Position numbers and translations under genes: made by a program
Notes under the pieces: generated by a model
The model's input: only the letters and a program-made list of their open reading frames with translations
The model's database searches: none
Told to the model about the DNA's origin: nothing
Part shown: positions 1 through 5,552 of the stretch, piece after piece
Layout: every line of letters starts with the position of its first letter
Position numbering within the stretch: the first letter of the stretch is position 1
From: Firmicutes bacterium CAG:449
GTDB lineage: Bacteria > Bacillota_I > Bacilli_A > RFN20 > CAG-449
DNA: 10,429 nt
NCBI GenBank assembly: GCA_000432895.1
Contig: FR889407.1
Location: forward strand, 21,732-32,160
Reading direction: 5' to 3'

Positions 1-936
1 CTCATTTTTAAAATTAAGAAAACTATCTATTTCTTCTTTTTGATAGTATAAAACTAAATCATGTTTAAAATAAGATAAAATAGAATATTTTTCTTTTTCT
101 AATAAATGAAAATACGGATAGAGATTTTCATCAAAATCTTTATTATTAATTTTATTAATGATATTAGTAATGGTATTTTTTAAAGAATCTTTATATTCGC
201 TAGGTAAATGTTTTAAATCTTCAGTTAATTTATTATTTAAAGTAGATAAATTTATTTCATCAAGAATTAAATCACTAGCAGGAAAAATTTTAATATCGTT
301 AATTTCTTGAAATGAAGTCTGACTTTCAATAGAAAAATAACGAATACTTTCTATTTGATCATCAAAAAATTCAATTCTTACAGGGTTATTACTATTAACT
401 GGAAAGATATCTAAAATATCGCCTCTTAAAGCAAATTGTAAGGTTTGATCAATTTTGTTGGTTCTTAAAAAACCCATATTAATTAATATTGAGGTTAAAT
501 CATTAAAATTATAGTGTTCATCTTTTTTAAGGTGCAAAGTATATTTTTGATATATTGATGGATTAGGTAAAAATCTTTTAGCACCATCCACACCCATTAT
601 TAAGACTTTTTTTTCATTAGATAAACATTTATCCATGACAAATAATCTTTGAGCAAGCATTTCTTTAGAATAAGAAATATTTGTTTGATGAAAAATTTCA
701 TCAACAGGATATAATAAACAATTTTCTTCACCAATAATGCCACTGATATGTTCATATAAAGTTTGTGCCGAATATAATGAAGAAGTAATTATTGCAATAT
801 TTTTAGGGCTTTTATAAAAAACACTGCTTACAAGAAAAGCAAAACTTACAGGGTTATTACTATATAAATTATTATCTGAATTTAATAATTTTTTTACTTC
901 GATGGTATTTTTTAAATTTTCTAAAAGTAAATTCAT
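1..936 (-). CDS. mfd: Mfd transcription-repair coupling factor, N-terminal 312 residues (partial)
   Basis: Mfd is a DNA translocase that removes RNA polymerase stalled at lesions and recruits UvrA for strand-specific repair. Only the first 312 codons are present; the family is usually about 1150 residues and the 3' part lies beyond position 1. What is seen is the N-terminal UvrB-like module: a degenerate nucleotide-binding-like strand (PKNIAIITSS, residues 44-53), then the family hallmark RGDILDIFP at 171-179 followed by VRIEFFDDQIESIRYF (186-201) and IKIFPASDLIL (215-225). The relay domain, RNA-polymerase-binding domain and helicase motifs are outside the window. The start is the ATG at 936, overlapping the pth stop as ATGA (933-936), which implies translational coupling. 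Bacillus has fin between pth and mfd; it is absent here, which would fit a non-spore-former. Frame and identity are secure; only the length is unknown. Confidence 0.95.
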   Translation of the reverse strand, partial: MNLLLENLKNTIEVKKLLNSDNNLYSNNPVSFAFLVSSVFYKSPKNIAIITSSLYSAQTLYEHISGIIGEENCLLYPVDEIFHQTNISYSKEMLAQRLFVMDKCLSNEKKVLIMGVDGAKRFLPNPSIYQKYTLHLKKDEHYNFNDLTSILINMGFLRTNKIDQTLQFALRGDILDIFPVNSNNPVRIEFFDDQIESIRYFSIESQTSFQEINDIKIFPASDLILDEINLSTLNNKLTEDLKHLPSEYKDSLKNTITNIINKINNKDFDENLYPYFHLLEKEKYSILSYFKHDLVLYYQKEEIDSFLNFKNE

Positions 937-1487
937 TTATTATACCTACTTAAAGCATAATCAAAACCATGTTTAAGATAGTTTTCAATAATTAAAACTG
1001 CACGATCTTGACTAGAAGAAATAAGTACTTGTTCTTCTTTAGATGGTGTTTGTAAAACATAATCGACAACTGGAATATTTGGTCTACCTGTGCCGATTTT
1101 AATGCGTTTAATTTCTTCTGTATGCATCATATTGATGATAGATGCCATTCCTTTTTGTCCACCTGAAGATCCGTTTTTTTTCATTTTTAATTTTCCTATA
1201 GGAGTATCCATATCATCATAAATAACAATAATATTGTCTGAATCAATTTTATAAAAATGAGTAAGTTCAATAAGAGCTTGCCCAGATAAATTCATAAAAG
1301 TTAAAGGCTTACAAATTATAACATCTTCATCAAATAATTTTGTTTTAGTATAAAGAGAATGAAAATTTTCTTTATCTAAAGTAATGTTAAATTTTTTACA
1401 AAGTTTATCAATTGTTTGAAATCCAGCGTTATGACGAGTAGAAGTATATTCATCTCCAGGATTTCCTAGTCCTACGATTAAATACAT
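933..1487 (-). CDS. pth: Peptidyl-tRNA hydrolase
   Basis: Pth hydrolyses the ester bond of peptidyl-tRNAs that drop off ribosomes, recycling tRNA in the cytosol. Counting from the ATG at 1487 the protein has 184 residues, normal for bacterial Pth. Seen are GLGNPG (6-11), TRHNAGF (17-23) with catalytic His19, KPLTFMNLSG (60-69) with substrate-binding Asn66, and IYDDMD (89-94) with the Asp that supports the histidine. At the place of E. coli Asn114 (GGHNG) this protein reads GGQKG, an unusual lysine. A GTG at 1496 opens the same frame, but it lies inside the GGTGAT ribosome-binding sequence (1492-1497) serving the ATG, and a start at MYLIVG aligns with the family, so I chose 1487. The TGA stop overlaps the mfd ATG. 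A promoter of its own lies just upstream. Confidence 0.95.
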   Translation of the reverse strand: MYLIVGLGNPGDEYTSTRHNAGFQTIDKLCKKFNITLDKENFHSLYTKTKLFDEDVIICKPLTFMNLSGQALIELTHFYKIDSDNIIVIYDDMDTPIGKLKMKKNGSSGGQKGMASIINMMHTEEIKRIKIGTGRPNIPVVDYVLQTPSKEEQVLISSSQDRAVLIIENYLKHGFDYALSRYNK

Positions 1488-1504
1488 ATTTATCACCGTT
1501 AATA

Positions 1505-1513
1505 ATTATATCA
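1505..1513 (-). promoter_or_regulatory. Extended -10 promoter of pth-mfd
   Basis: On the minus strand this reads TGATATAAT, a TGn-extended -10 with a perfect TATAAT. No good -35 is seen 17 bp upstream (ATAGAA), as is common for extended -10 promoters. The predicted start near 1499 leaves a leader of about 12 nt that consists of little more than the GGTGAT ribosome site. The pth-mfd pair can thus be transcribed independently of the TetR gene 47 bp upstream. No terminator is seen in that gap, so readthrough from TetR is also possible. Confidence 0.55.
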
Positions 1514-1534
1514 TTACTAATTATTTTTTCTATA

Positions 1535-2125
1535 TTAATATTTCCAACCATTAAGATTTTTATGACAGTAAAGCGCTATGTCTTCGACTGATTCTTTTAA
1601 AGAAGATTCCAATAACCAATAAGATAAAGCGTTTTCAACTCCACCAGACCAAATTAAACGTTGATATTTTTTTTCAATAGGAATAGATGGATTATGTAAG
1701 ACCATACTATTTAAAATTTCTAAATATTTTTTTTGGAATCCAGCTTTAAAAATTAAAATTAAAATTTCTGAATTATCTTTAATTACTTGAAATAAGTTAA
1801 TATACCAATCTAAAGAAGTATCGTTTCTAAATGGACTTCCAATTTTATTTATTAGTTCGGTATTCATATTTAAAACATAAAGAGTAAGTAAATCATCTTT
1901 TGTTTTAAAATTCCCATAAAAAGCTGTTCGAGAAACGCCGGCTTTAATACATAATTCAGAGATAGTAATTTTATCATATGGTTTTTGTTTCATTAATAAA
2001 ATTAAAGAAGTGATTAAACTTTCTTTACTAATTTTATTAATTTCTTGTGAATGAGCTTTTAATCCACTTAGTTTGCTAGTAACGTTAATTACATTTTTAG
2101 TTAGTTTGTTTTCTATGTTTTTCAT
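1535..2125 (-). CDS. TetR/AcrR-family transcriptional regulator, divergent from DegV
   Basis: A 196-residue DNA-binding repressor-type protein. The N-terminal TetR helix-turn-helix is clear: a helix at about 33-48, then ITISELCIKAGVSRTAFYGNF (53-73) and KTKDDLL (74-80), matching the family pattern of turn, recognition helix and YxxF. About 30 residues precede the domain, slightly more than usual. The C-terminal ligand/dimer half is all-helical with a WSGGVENALSYWLLE stretch (159-173), typical of regulators whose C-terminal domain belongs to the DhaS-like group. The ribosome site AAGGAG (2139-2144) lies 13 nt from the ATG, rather far, but no closer start exists. The gene shares a 91-bp upstream region with the divergent DegV gene, including an inverted repeat, so it most likely represses itself and DegV. 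The ligand is unknown; a fatty acid or acyl compound is a guess from the neighbour only. Confidence 0.9.
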   Translation of the reverse strand: MKNIENKLTKNVINVTSKLSGLKAHSQEINKISKESLITSLILLMKQKPYDKITISELCIKAGVSRTAFYGNFKTKDDLLTLYVLNMNTELINKIGSPFRNDTSLDWYINLFQVIKDNSEILILIFKAGFQKKYLEILNSMVLHNPSIPIEKKYQRLIWSGGVENALSYWLLESSLKESVEDIALYCHKNLNGWKY

Positions 2126-2147
2126 TTGTTTTAATTTACTCCTTAGT

Positions 2148-2196
2148 TTGTTATAATCAACGATAATAACAATTGTTTTCTACGTTATTATAACAA
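2148..2196. promoter_or_regulatory. Inverted repeat and overlapping divergent promoters between TetR and DegV genes
   Basis: TTGTTATAAT (2148-2157) and ATTATAACAA (2187-2196) are perfect 10-bp inverted arms centred near 2172. A further palindrome AACAATTGTT (2168-2177) sits at the centre. Each arm contains TATAAC, a 5/6 match to -10, correctly oriented for the gene it faces: 2189-2194 for DegV, with ATAACA 17 bp upstream as a weak -35, and 2150-2155 on the minus strand for TetR. Such symmetry over both -10 boxes suits an operator for the TetR product. The repeat is seen directly; the operator role is inferred. Confidence 0.5.
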
Positions 2197-2216
2197 TTAT
2201 TATTTGAGGTGTATAT

Positions 2217-3023
2217 ATGGATATTAAAATTATGACTGATACAGGTAGTGATCTAACTCAAGATGATAAAGCAAAATATGATATTATAGAAATTCCGATG
2301 ATGGTTTATTTTTCCGATGAAGAAAAAGGTGATTTTTGGGAAAAGATAATTCAAGGAAAAATAGCCAAAACTTCTCAACCTTCACCAGAACTATTTAAGA
2401 AAGAGTTTTTAAAAGCAAAAGAAGAAAATTATATTTTAATTTATATTTCTATTGCATCTTATTTATCTTCAACTTATGAAAGTGCTAATAATATAAAAAA
2501 TCAAATTGGTTATGAAAATATTTATATTATTGATTCTTTAACAGCTTCTTTATCAGAAAGGTTACTAGTTTTAGAGGCTTGTAAAAATAAAGATAAAATG
2601 AATATTAATGATTTAATTAATTATTTAAATGAATTTAAGAAAAAAATTAAATTATATGCTTGTATTGATAGTTTAAAACATCTTTATTATGGTGGAAGAA
2701 TTTCTCGCTTTACTACAAGCATTGGCTCATTTATTAATATTAAACCTATAATTTCTTTATCTAGTGATGGATTAAAAGTTGTTAATAAAGCAATTGGAAA
2801 TACTAGAGCTGTTTTAAAATTAATTGAAATTGTTAAAAAAGAAAATTTAAATAAAGATTATAAAATATTACCAATCTATTCTTATTTAATCGATAATTGT
2901 GAAATTATGGTTAATAAAATGAAAAAAAATAATTTATCTTTATCTTCTTGTTTACCTATTGGAAGTACTATAGGAGCACATATAGGACCATATGGTTTTG
3001 GTATTGTTTACGTTGTAAGTTAA
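2217..3023 (+). CDS. DegV-family fatty-acid-binding protein (FakB-like)
   Basis: DegV proteins bind a fatty acid; FakB members present it to the kinase FakA, which makes acyl-phosphate for phospholipid synthesis. The 268-residue protein is close to the usual 280. Seen are the N-terminal strand with DTGSDLT (8-14), TSQPS (52-56) carrying the Thr that contacts the carboxylate in FakB, SSTYESA (84-90) where the family usually has SGTYxSA, IDSLTAS (105-111), YYGGRIS (157-163) and the C-terminal GAHIGPYGFGIVYV (253-266) with the conserved His255. The three carboxylate-contacting positions known from FakB (Thr, Ser, His) therefore appear intact. The ATG is preceded by GAGGTG at good spacing. The gene is monocistronic, divergent from TetR, and no clear hairpin terminator follows it. 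No FakA kinase is in the window. Which fatty acid it prefers cannot be read from the sequence. Confidence 0.93.
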   Translation: MDIKIMTDTGSDLTQDDKAKYDIIEIPMMVYFSDEEKGDFWEKIIQGKIAKTSQPSPELFKKEFLKAKEENYILIYISIASYLSSTYESANNIKNQIGYENIYIIDSLTASLSERLLVLEACKNKDKMNINDLINYLNEFKKKIKLYACIDSLKHLYYGGRISRFTTSIGSFINIKPIISLSSDGLKVVNKAIGNTRAVLKLIEIVKKENLNKDYKILPIYSYLIDNCEIMVNKMKKNNLSLSSCLPIGSTIGAHIGPYGFGIVYVVS

Positions 3024-3061
3024 GAAAAATTTACAAAATTAAAGAAAAGTTTAAAAAATGC

Positions 3062-3089
3062 TTGCAATTTGATTTTTTTTATCTATAAT
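3062..3089 (+). promoter_or_regulatory. Sigma-A-type promoter of an orphan small transcript
   Basis: TTGCAA (3062-3067, 4/6 match) and a perfect TATAAT (3084-3089) are spaced 16 bp apart, with a run of eight Ts in the spacer. The predicted start near 3096 lies at the 5' edge of a strong hairpin. No protein gene of normal size begins before 3349, and two terminators and another promoter come first, so this promoter seems to serve a small RNA. Confidence 0.6.
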
Positions 3090-3095
3090 AATAAT

Positions 3096-3183
3096 TGTCT
3101 TAAGTAATTAATCCGCTTAAGACAATGGTTTACTCAATTGCTGTCACCACCTGCTAATAACGGGTGGTGGCCTTTTGATTTTT
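3096..3183 (+). ncRNA. Candidate small RNA with two hairpins (about 85-90 nt), family not recognised
   Basis: This stretch lies between a promoter with a perfect -10 and a terminator-like hairpin. Hairpin 1 has perfect 11-bp arms (3094-3104 and 3116-3126, ATTGTCTTAAG / CTTAAGACAAT) and an 11-nt loop; it would form the very 5' end of the transcript. A 16-nt linker follows. Hairpin 2 pairs 3143-3151 with 3163-3171 (CACCACC against GGTGGTG at its core, 9 bp including one G-T), then a T-rich tail to 3183. Hairpin 2 is strikingly GC-rich for this genome. I do not recognise 6S, SRP, tmRNA, a T-box or a known riboswitch. A reading frame of 10 codons starting at 3125 exists inside it but has no ribosome site. 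The structure is seen; that it acts as a free small RNA is inferred. Confidence 0.5.
3143..3183 (+). terminator. GC-rich hairpin with T-rich tail, likely 3' end of the small RNA
   Basis: A 9-bp stem (3143-3151 / 3163-3171) with an 11-nt loop is followed by CTTTTGATTTTT. The U-tract is interrupted by GA, so termination may be incomplete; a second terminator 16 nt downstream could catch readthrough. Confidence 0.55.
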
Positions 3184-3198
3184 AGGGGAATATTTTTG

Positions 3199-3227
3199 AT
3201 AGATGCAATTAATGTATCTATTTTTTT
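3199..3227 (+). terminator. Rho-independent terminator upstream of the SPFH operon
   Basis: ATAGATGCA (3199-3207) pairs with TGTATCTAT (3213-3221) over 9 bp with one G-T pair and a 5-nt loop, followed directly by six further Ts. The sequence before the stem would give As on the other strand, so it works for plus-strand transcription only. It backs up the small-RNA terminator and insulates the promoter at 3261. Confidence 0.65.
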
Positions 3228-3260
3228 ATGCCAATTTTCCGCCAAGATTGCTTTCATTTA

Positions 3261-3288
3261 TTGACACAAATAAAAATTATTTTATAAT
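3261..3288 (+). promoter_or_regulatory. Perfect-consensus sigma-A promoter of the SPFH-YidD operon
   Basis: TTGACA (3261-3266) and TATAAT (3283-3288) both match consensus exactly, with a 16-bp spacer. The predicted start near 3295 gives a leader of about 54 nt ending in GGGGA (3338-3342), 6 nt before the ATG at 3349. Such a promoter should be strong and largely housekeeping. I see no clear operator, so the operon looks constitutively expressed unless a repressor site is hidden in the AT-rich leader. Confidence 0.8.
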
Positions 3289-3348
3289 AGTAGCGATTTA
3301 TAAAAATCATTTTTAATTTTATTAAATATAATATTACGGGGAATCTAT

Positions 3349-4413
3349 ATGAATAAAATTTTAGAAATTATTAAAAATGAAACCGATAATTCGGTATTGG
3401 TTTCACGCTCTGATATTGAAAATTTTAATAATTGTTCACAACTTATTGTTAATGAATCACAAGAAGCTATTTTTTATAAAGATGGTCAAGCTTTAGATTT
3501 GTTTTCTTCTGGTCGTCATGAATTGAATTCTGATAATGTACCAATTTTTAAAAGATTGTTTGCTAATTTATTTGGTGGTAAAACTCCTTTTACATGTCAA
3601 GTATACTTTATTAATAAAGTTAGTGTTTTAGATTTATTATGGGGAACTGATTCACCAATTACTTTAGAAGATCCTAAATATCATATTATTATTAATGTTC
3701 GTTCTTTTGGTCAAACAGGGATTAGAGTTAGTGATAGTAGAAAATTTGTTGTTAAAGTTGTTGGAACAATGAAAGAGTTTAACATGGATAATGTTAAACG
3801 TAGTATTAAAGGAATGCTATTAATCGCAGTTAAAGAAGTTTTAGCTAGTGCAATTGATGAAAAAGGTATTTCTATTTTACAAATTTCTTCACATTTAAGT
3901 GAATTATCTTCTCTTGTAGAAGAAAAATTAAATGCTAATCTTGATAAGTATGGTTTAGAAGTTGAATCGTTTGTTATTAGTGCAATTAATCCAAGTGAAA
4001 ATGATTTAGAAAAATTAACGGAAGCTAAAAATAAAGCTTTGGAAATGACAACTTTAGCGGAAGCAAGAGCTAGATCTCGTCAAGTAGAAGGTTATACATA
4101 TCAAGAACAAAGACAATTTGATGTTCTTGAAAATGCCGCTAAAAATAATGGCGTTGGTGGTAGTATGATAGGTGCAGGAATGGGACTTGGAATGGGTGTA
4201 TCTTTAGGTGGAATTAGTAAAGATATAGCTGAACAATCAATGAATAATACTACAATTTGCCCATCATGTCACAAAAAGATAAATATTGGCAGTAAATTTT
4301 GTTCATTCTGTGGTAGTAAGATTGAAACAAGTAGGTTTTGCCCTGAATGTGGTACAAAAATTTCATCTTCATCTAAGTTTTGTCCAAATTGTGGTACAAA
4401 GGTAGGTGAATAA
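3349..4413 (+). CDS. SPFH-domain protein (YdjI type) with two C-terminal zinc ribbons
   Basis: SPFH (stomatin/flotillin-like) proteins oligomerise into scaffolds that organise membrane patches. This 354-residue protein follows the plan of Bacillus subtilis YdjI: an N-terminal segment, a beta-rich SPFH core (about 30-215; QEAIFYKDGQ at 38-47, WGTDSPI at 98-104, FVISAINP at 208-215), a short helix rich in Ala, Glu and Arg (216-265), a Gly/Met-rich linker (266-288) and then zinc ribbons. Ribbon 1 has CPSC (304-307) and CSFC (318-321); ribbon 2 has CPEC (331-334) and CPNC (345-348). There is no signal peptide or obvious membrane helix, so attachment to the membrane would be peripheral or through partners. 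It is the first gene of a four-gene operon; its stop is 2 nt before the next ATG. YdjI sits beside a PspA-family protein in B. subtilis, but no PspA is seen here. Confidence 0.9.
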   Translation: MNKILEIIKNETDNSVLVSRSDIENFNNCSQLIVNESQEAIFYKDGQALDLFSSGRHELNSDNVPIFKRLFANLFGGKTPFTCQVYFINKVSVLDLLWGTDSPITLEDPKYHIIINVRSFGQTGIRVSDSRKFVVKVVGTMKEFNMDNVKRSIKGMLLIAVKEVLASAIDEKGISILQISSHLSELSSLVEEKLNANLDKYGLEVESFVISAINPSENDLEKLTEAKNKALEMTTLAEARARSRQVEGYTYQEQRQFDVLENAAKNNGVGGSMIGAGMGLGMGVSLGGISKDIAEQSMNNTTICPSCHKKINIGSKFCSFCGSKIETSRFCPECGTKISSSSKFCPNCGTKVGE

Positions 4414-4415
4414 TA

Positions 4416-5123
4416 ATGTTAAAAAGAATTCAAATATTTACGACTATTATTATTTCTTTAATTTATATAGCTTTAAATATTGTTGTATTTGCTTTAAATC
4501 CTGCTCCTTGGCTATCTACAAAAGGATTTTGGATTACTTGGGTTTTTACTTTTCCAGTTAGTTATATTCTAAATATATTAGTATTGGTTGTTTTTTCAAA
4601 AATTAAAGCTGATAAGATAACTAGAGTCGCTCCAATTTATTATGGCGCTGATATTGGTATAGTTCTATTTTTAAGTGTTGGTTTAAGTTTTATTTTTAAA
4701 TTCAATTATATTCTTAATGATAATATTTCTATTGTCAGTGTTATCATGAGTATTTTAACAATTATATATATTATATATTTTTTAGCGTTTTATTTAATTG
4801 TTTCATGGCTTGGTAAAAACCAAACTATTCAAAAGGAAAAAGTATTTTATATTCGTTCACTAGTTTCAGAAGTTGATTTGCTTATTTCTACTAGTGAAAA
4901 CAAAGAAATAAGAAATTTATTAAATAAAGTTAAAGATGATATTCGCTATTCTGATCCGATGTCAAAAAAAGAATTATATAATATTGAACAAAAAATTAAA
5001 AATGAAATAACATTGTTAAAAGAGCCTGTTATTAATAATGATATAGAAAGAGTTAAAATTTTAACTAAAGAAATTCGTTTATTAATTAAAGAAAGAAATA
5101 ATCAATGTCTAATGATGAAATAG
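4416..5123 (+). CDS. Four-helix membrane protein with cytoplasmic helical tail, function unknown
   Basis: I do not recognise a named family. The 235-residue protein has four hydrophobic segments at about 6-28, 38-62, 76-96 and 105-131. Lysine/arginine placement (MLKR at the start, SKIKADKITR at 61-70, the whole tail) puts both ends in the cytoplasm. Residues 134-235 are charged and helical, likely coiled-coil, with a DDIRYSDPMSKKEL block (174-187) that looks too distinctive to be random and may mark a conserved domain. The gene starts 2 nt after the SPFH stop, with AGGTGA inside the end of that gene as ribosome site, and overlaps the YidD gene by 19 nt, so it is very likely translationally coupled to both. 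A natural guess is a membrane anchor for the SPFH scaffold, with the tail as the contact point; this is inference from context only. Confidence 0.85.
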   Translation: MLKRIQIFTTIIISLIYIALNIVVFALNPAPWLSTKGFWITWVFTFPVSYILNILVLVVFSKIKADKITRVAPIYYGADIGIVLFLSVGLSFIFKFNYILNDNISIVSVIMSILTIIYIIYFLAFYLIVSWLGKNQTIQKEKVFYIRSLVSEVDLLISTSENKEIRNLLNKVKDDIRYSDPMSKKELYNIEQKIKNEITLLKEPVINNDIERVKILTKEIRLLIKERNNQCLMMK

Positions 5124-5551
5124 TTTCTAAAGATGGATATGTTCAAATAAGAGAAATAAAAAAAATTGATTTAATAAATTATTTACTATATCCATTTATA
5201 AGCCTATTAGTTTTAATAATAGGTTTTGTATTTTTATTAAAATTTGTTTTGCTAAACACTTATATAAAAATAATTTCAATCATTATATTTATTGTATTGT
5301 TAGATATTGTTTGTCGATTTTTATTAATAGGTTTTGTGTTATTATATAAAGCATTTGCCCCAATGAAAGTAAGATGTGAATGTCGTTTTGAACCGACTTG
5401 CTCAACTTATATGGTGATTTGCTTACGAAAGTATGGTTGTTTTTTAGGTGTTATTAAAGGCCTATTAAGAATAACAAGATGTCATTATCCTAACGGGGGA
5501 TATGATTATCCAGATAAGTTTTTCCAAATTCATAAAAAAGGGAGGAGATAA
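5105..5551 (+). CDS. YidD-domain protein with two N-terminal membrane helices
   Basis: YidD is a small membrane-associated protein normally encoded between rnpA and yidC and thought to help membrane protein insertion. Residues about 79-137 are a clear YidD domain: YKAFAP (81-86), CRFEPTCSTY (93-102), a basic amphipathic helix with RKYG and KG (108-119), then RC and PNGGYD (125-134). The conserved cysteines 93, 99 and 126 are kept, and an extra pair-mate, Cys91, is present. Classical YidD has about 70-85 residues; this one has 148 because of about 78 leading residues with hydrophobic segments near 24-48 and 53-78, making it an integral membrane protein. The start ATG at 5105 lies within the previous gene (19-nt overlap) with only a weak AAAGAAAG ribosome site, which suggests coupled translation. 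It is likely a paralogue dedicated to this operon rather than the housekeeping copy. That the chromosome also carries a standard yidD cannot be seen here. Confidence 0.88.
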   Translation: MSNDEIVSKDGYVQIREIKKIDLINYLLYPFISLLVLIIGFVFLLKFVLLNTYIKIISIIIFIVLLDIVCRFLLIGFVLLYKAFAPMKVRCECRFEPTCSTYMVICLRKYGCFLGVIKGLLRITRCHYPNGGYDYPDKFFQIHKKGRR

Positions 5552-5552
5552 T

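Noticed and set aside
3024..3080. Terminator for the DegV gene near the run of eight Ts
   Set aside because: No stable stem precedes the Ts; the T-run is better explained as the spacer of the promoter at 3062-3089.
3295..3320. Possible attenuator hairpin in the SPFH operon leader
   Set aside because: The stem is only 5 bp (GATTT/AAATC) and AT-rich; too weak to call a terminator or riboswitch.
5502..5552. Upstream in-frame ATG giving a 906-residue form of the tail-anchored protein
   Set aside because: It overlaps the conserved end of the YidD gene, while a strong GGGAGGAG site precedes the ATG at 5553, from which a zinc ribbon starts properly.
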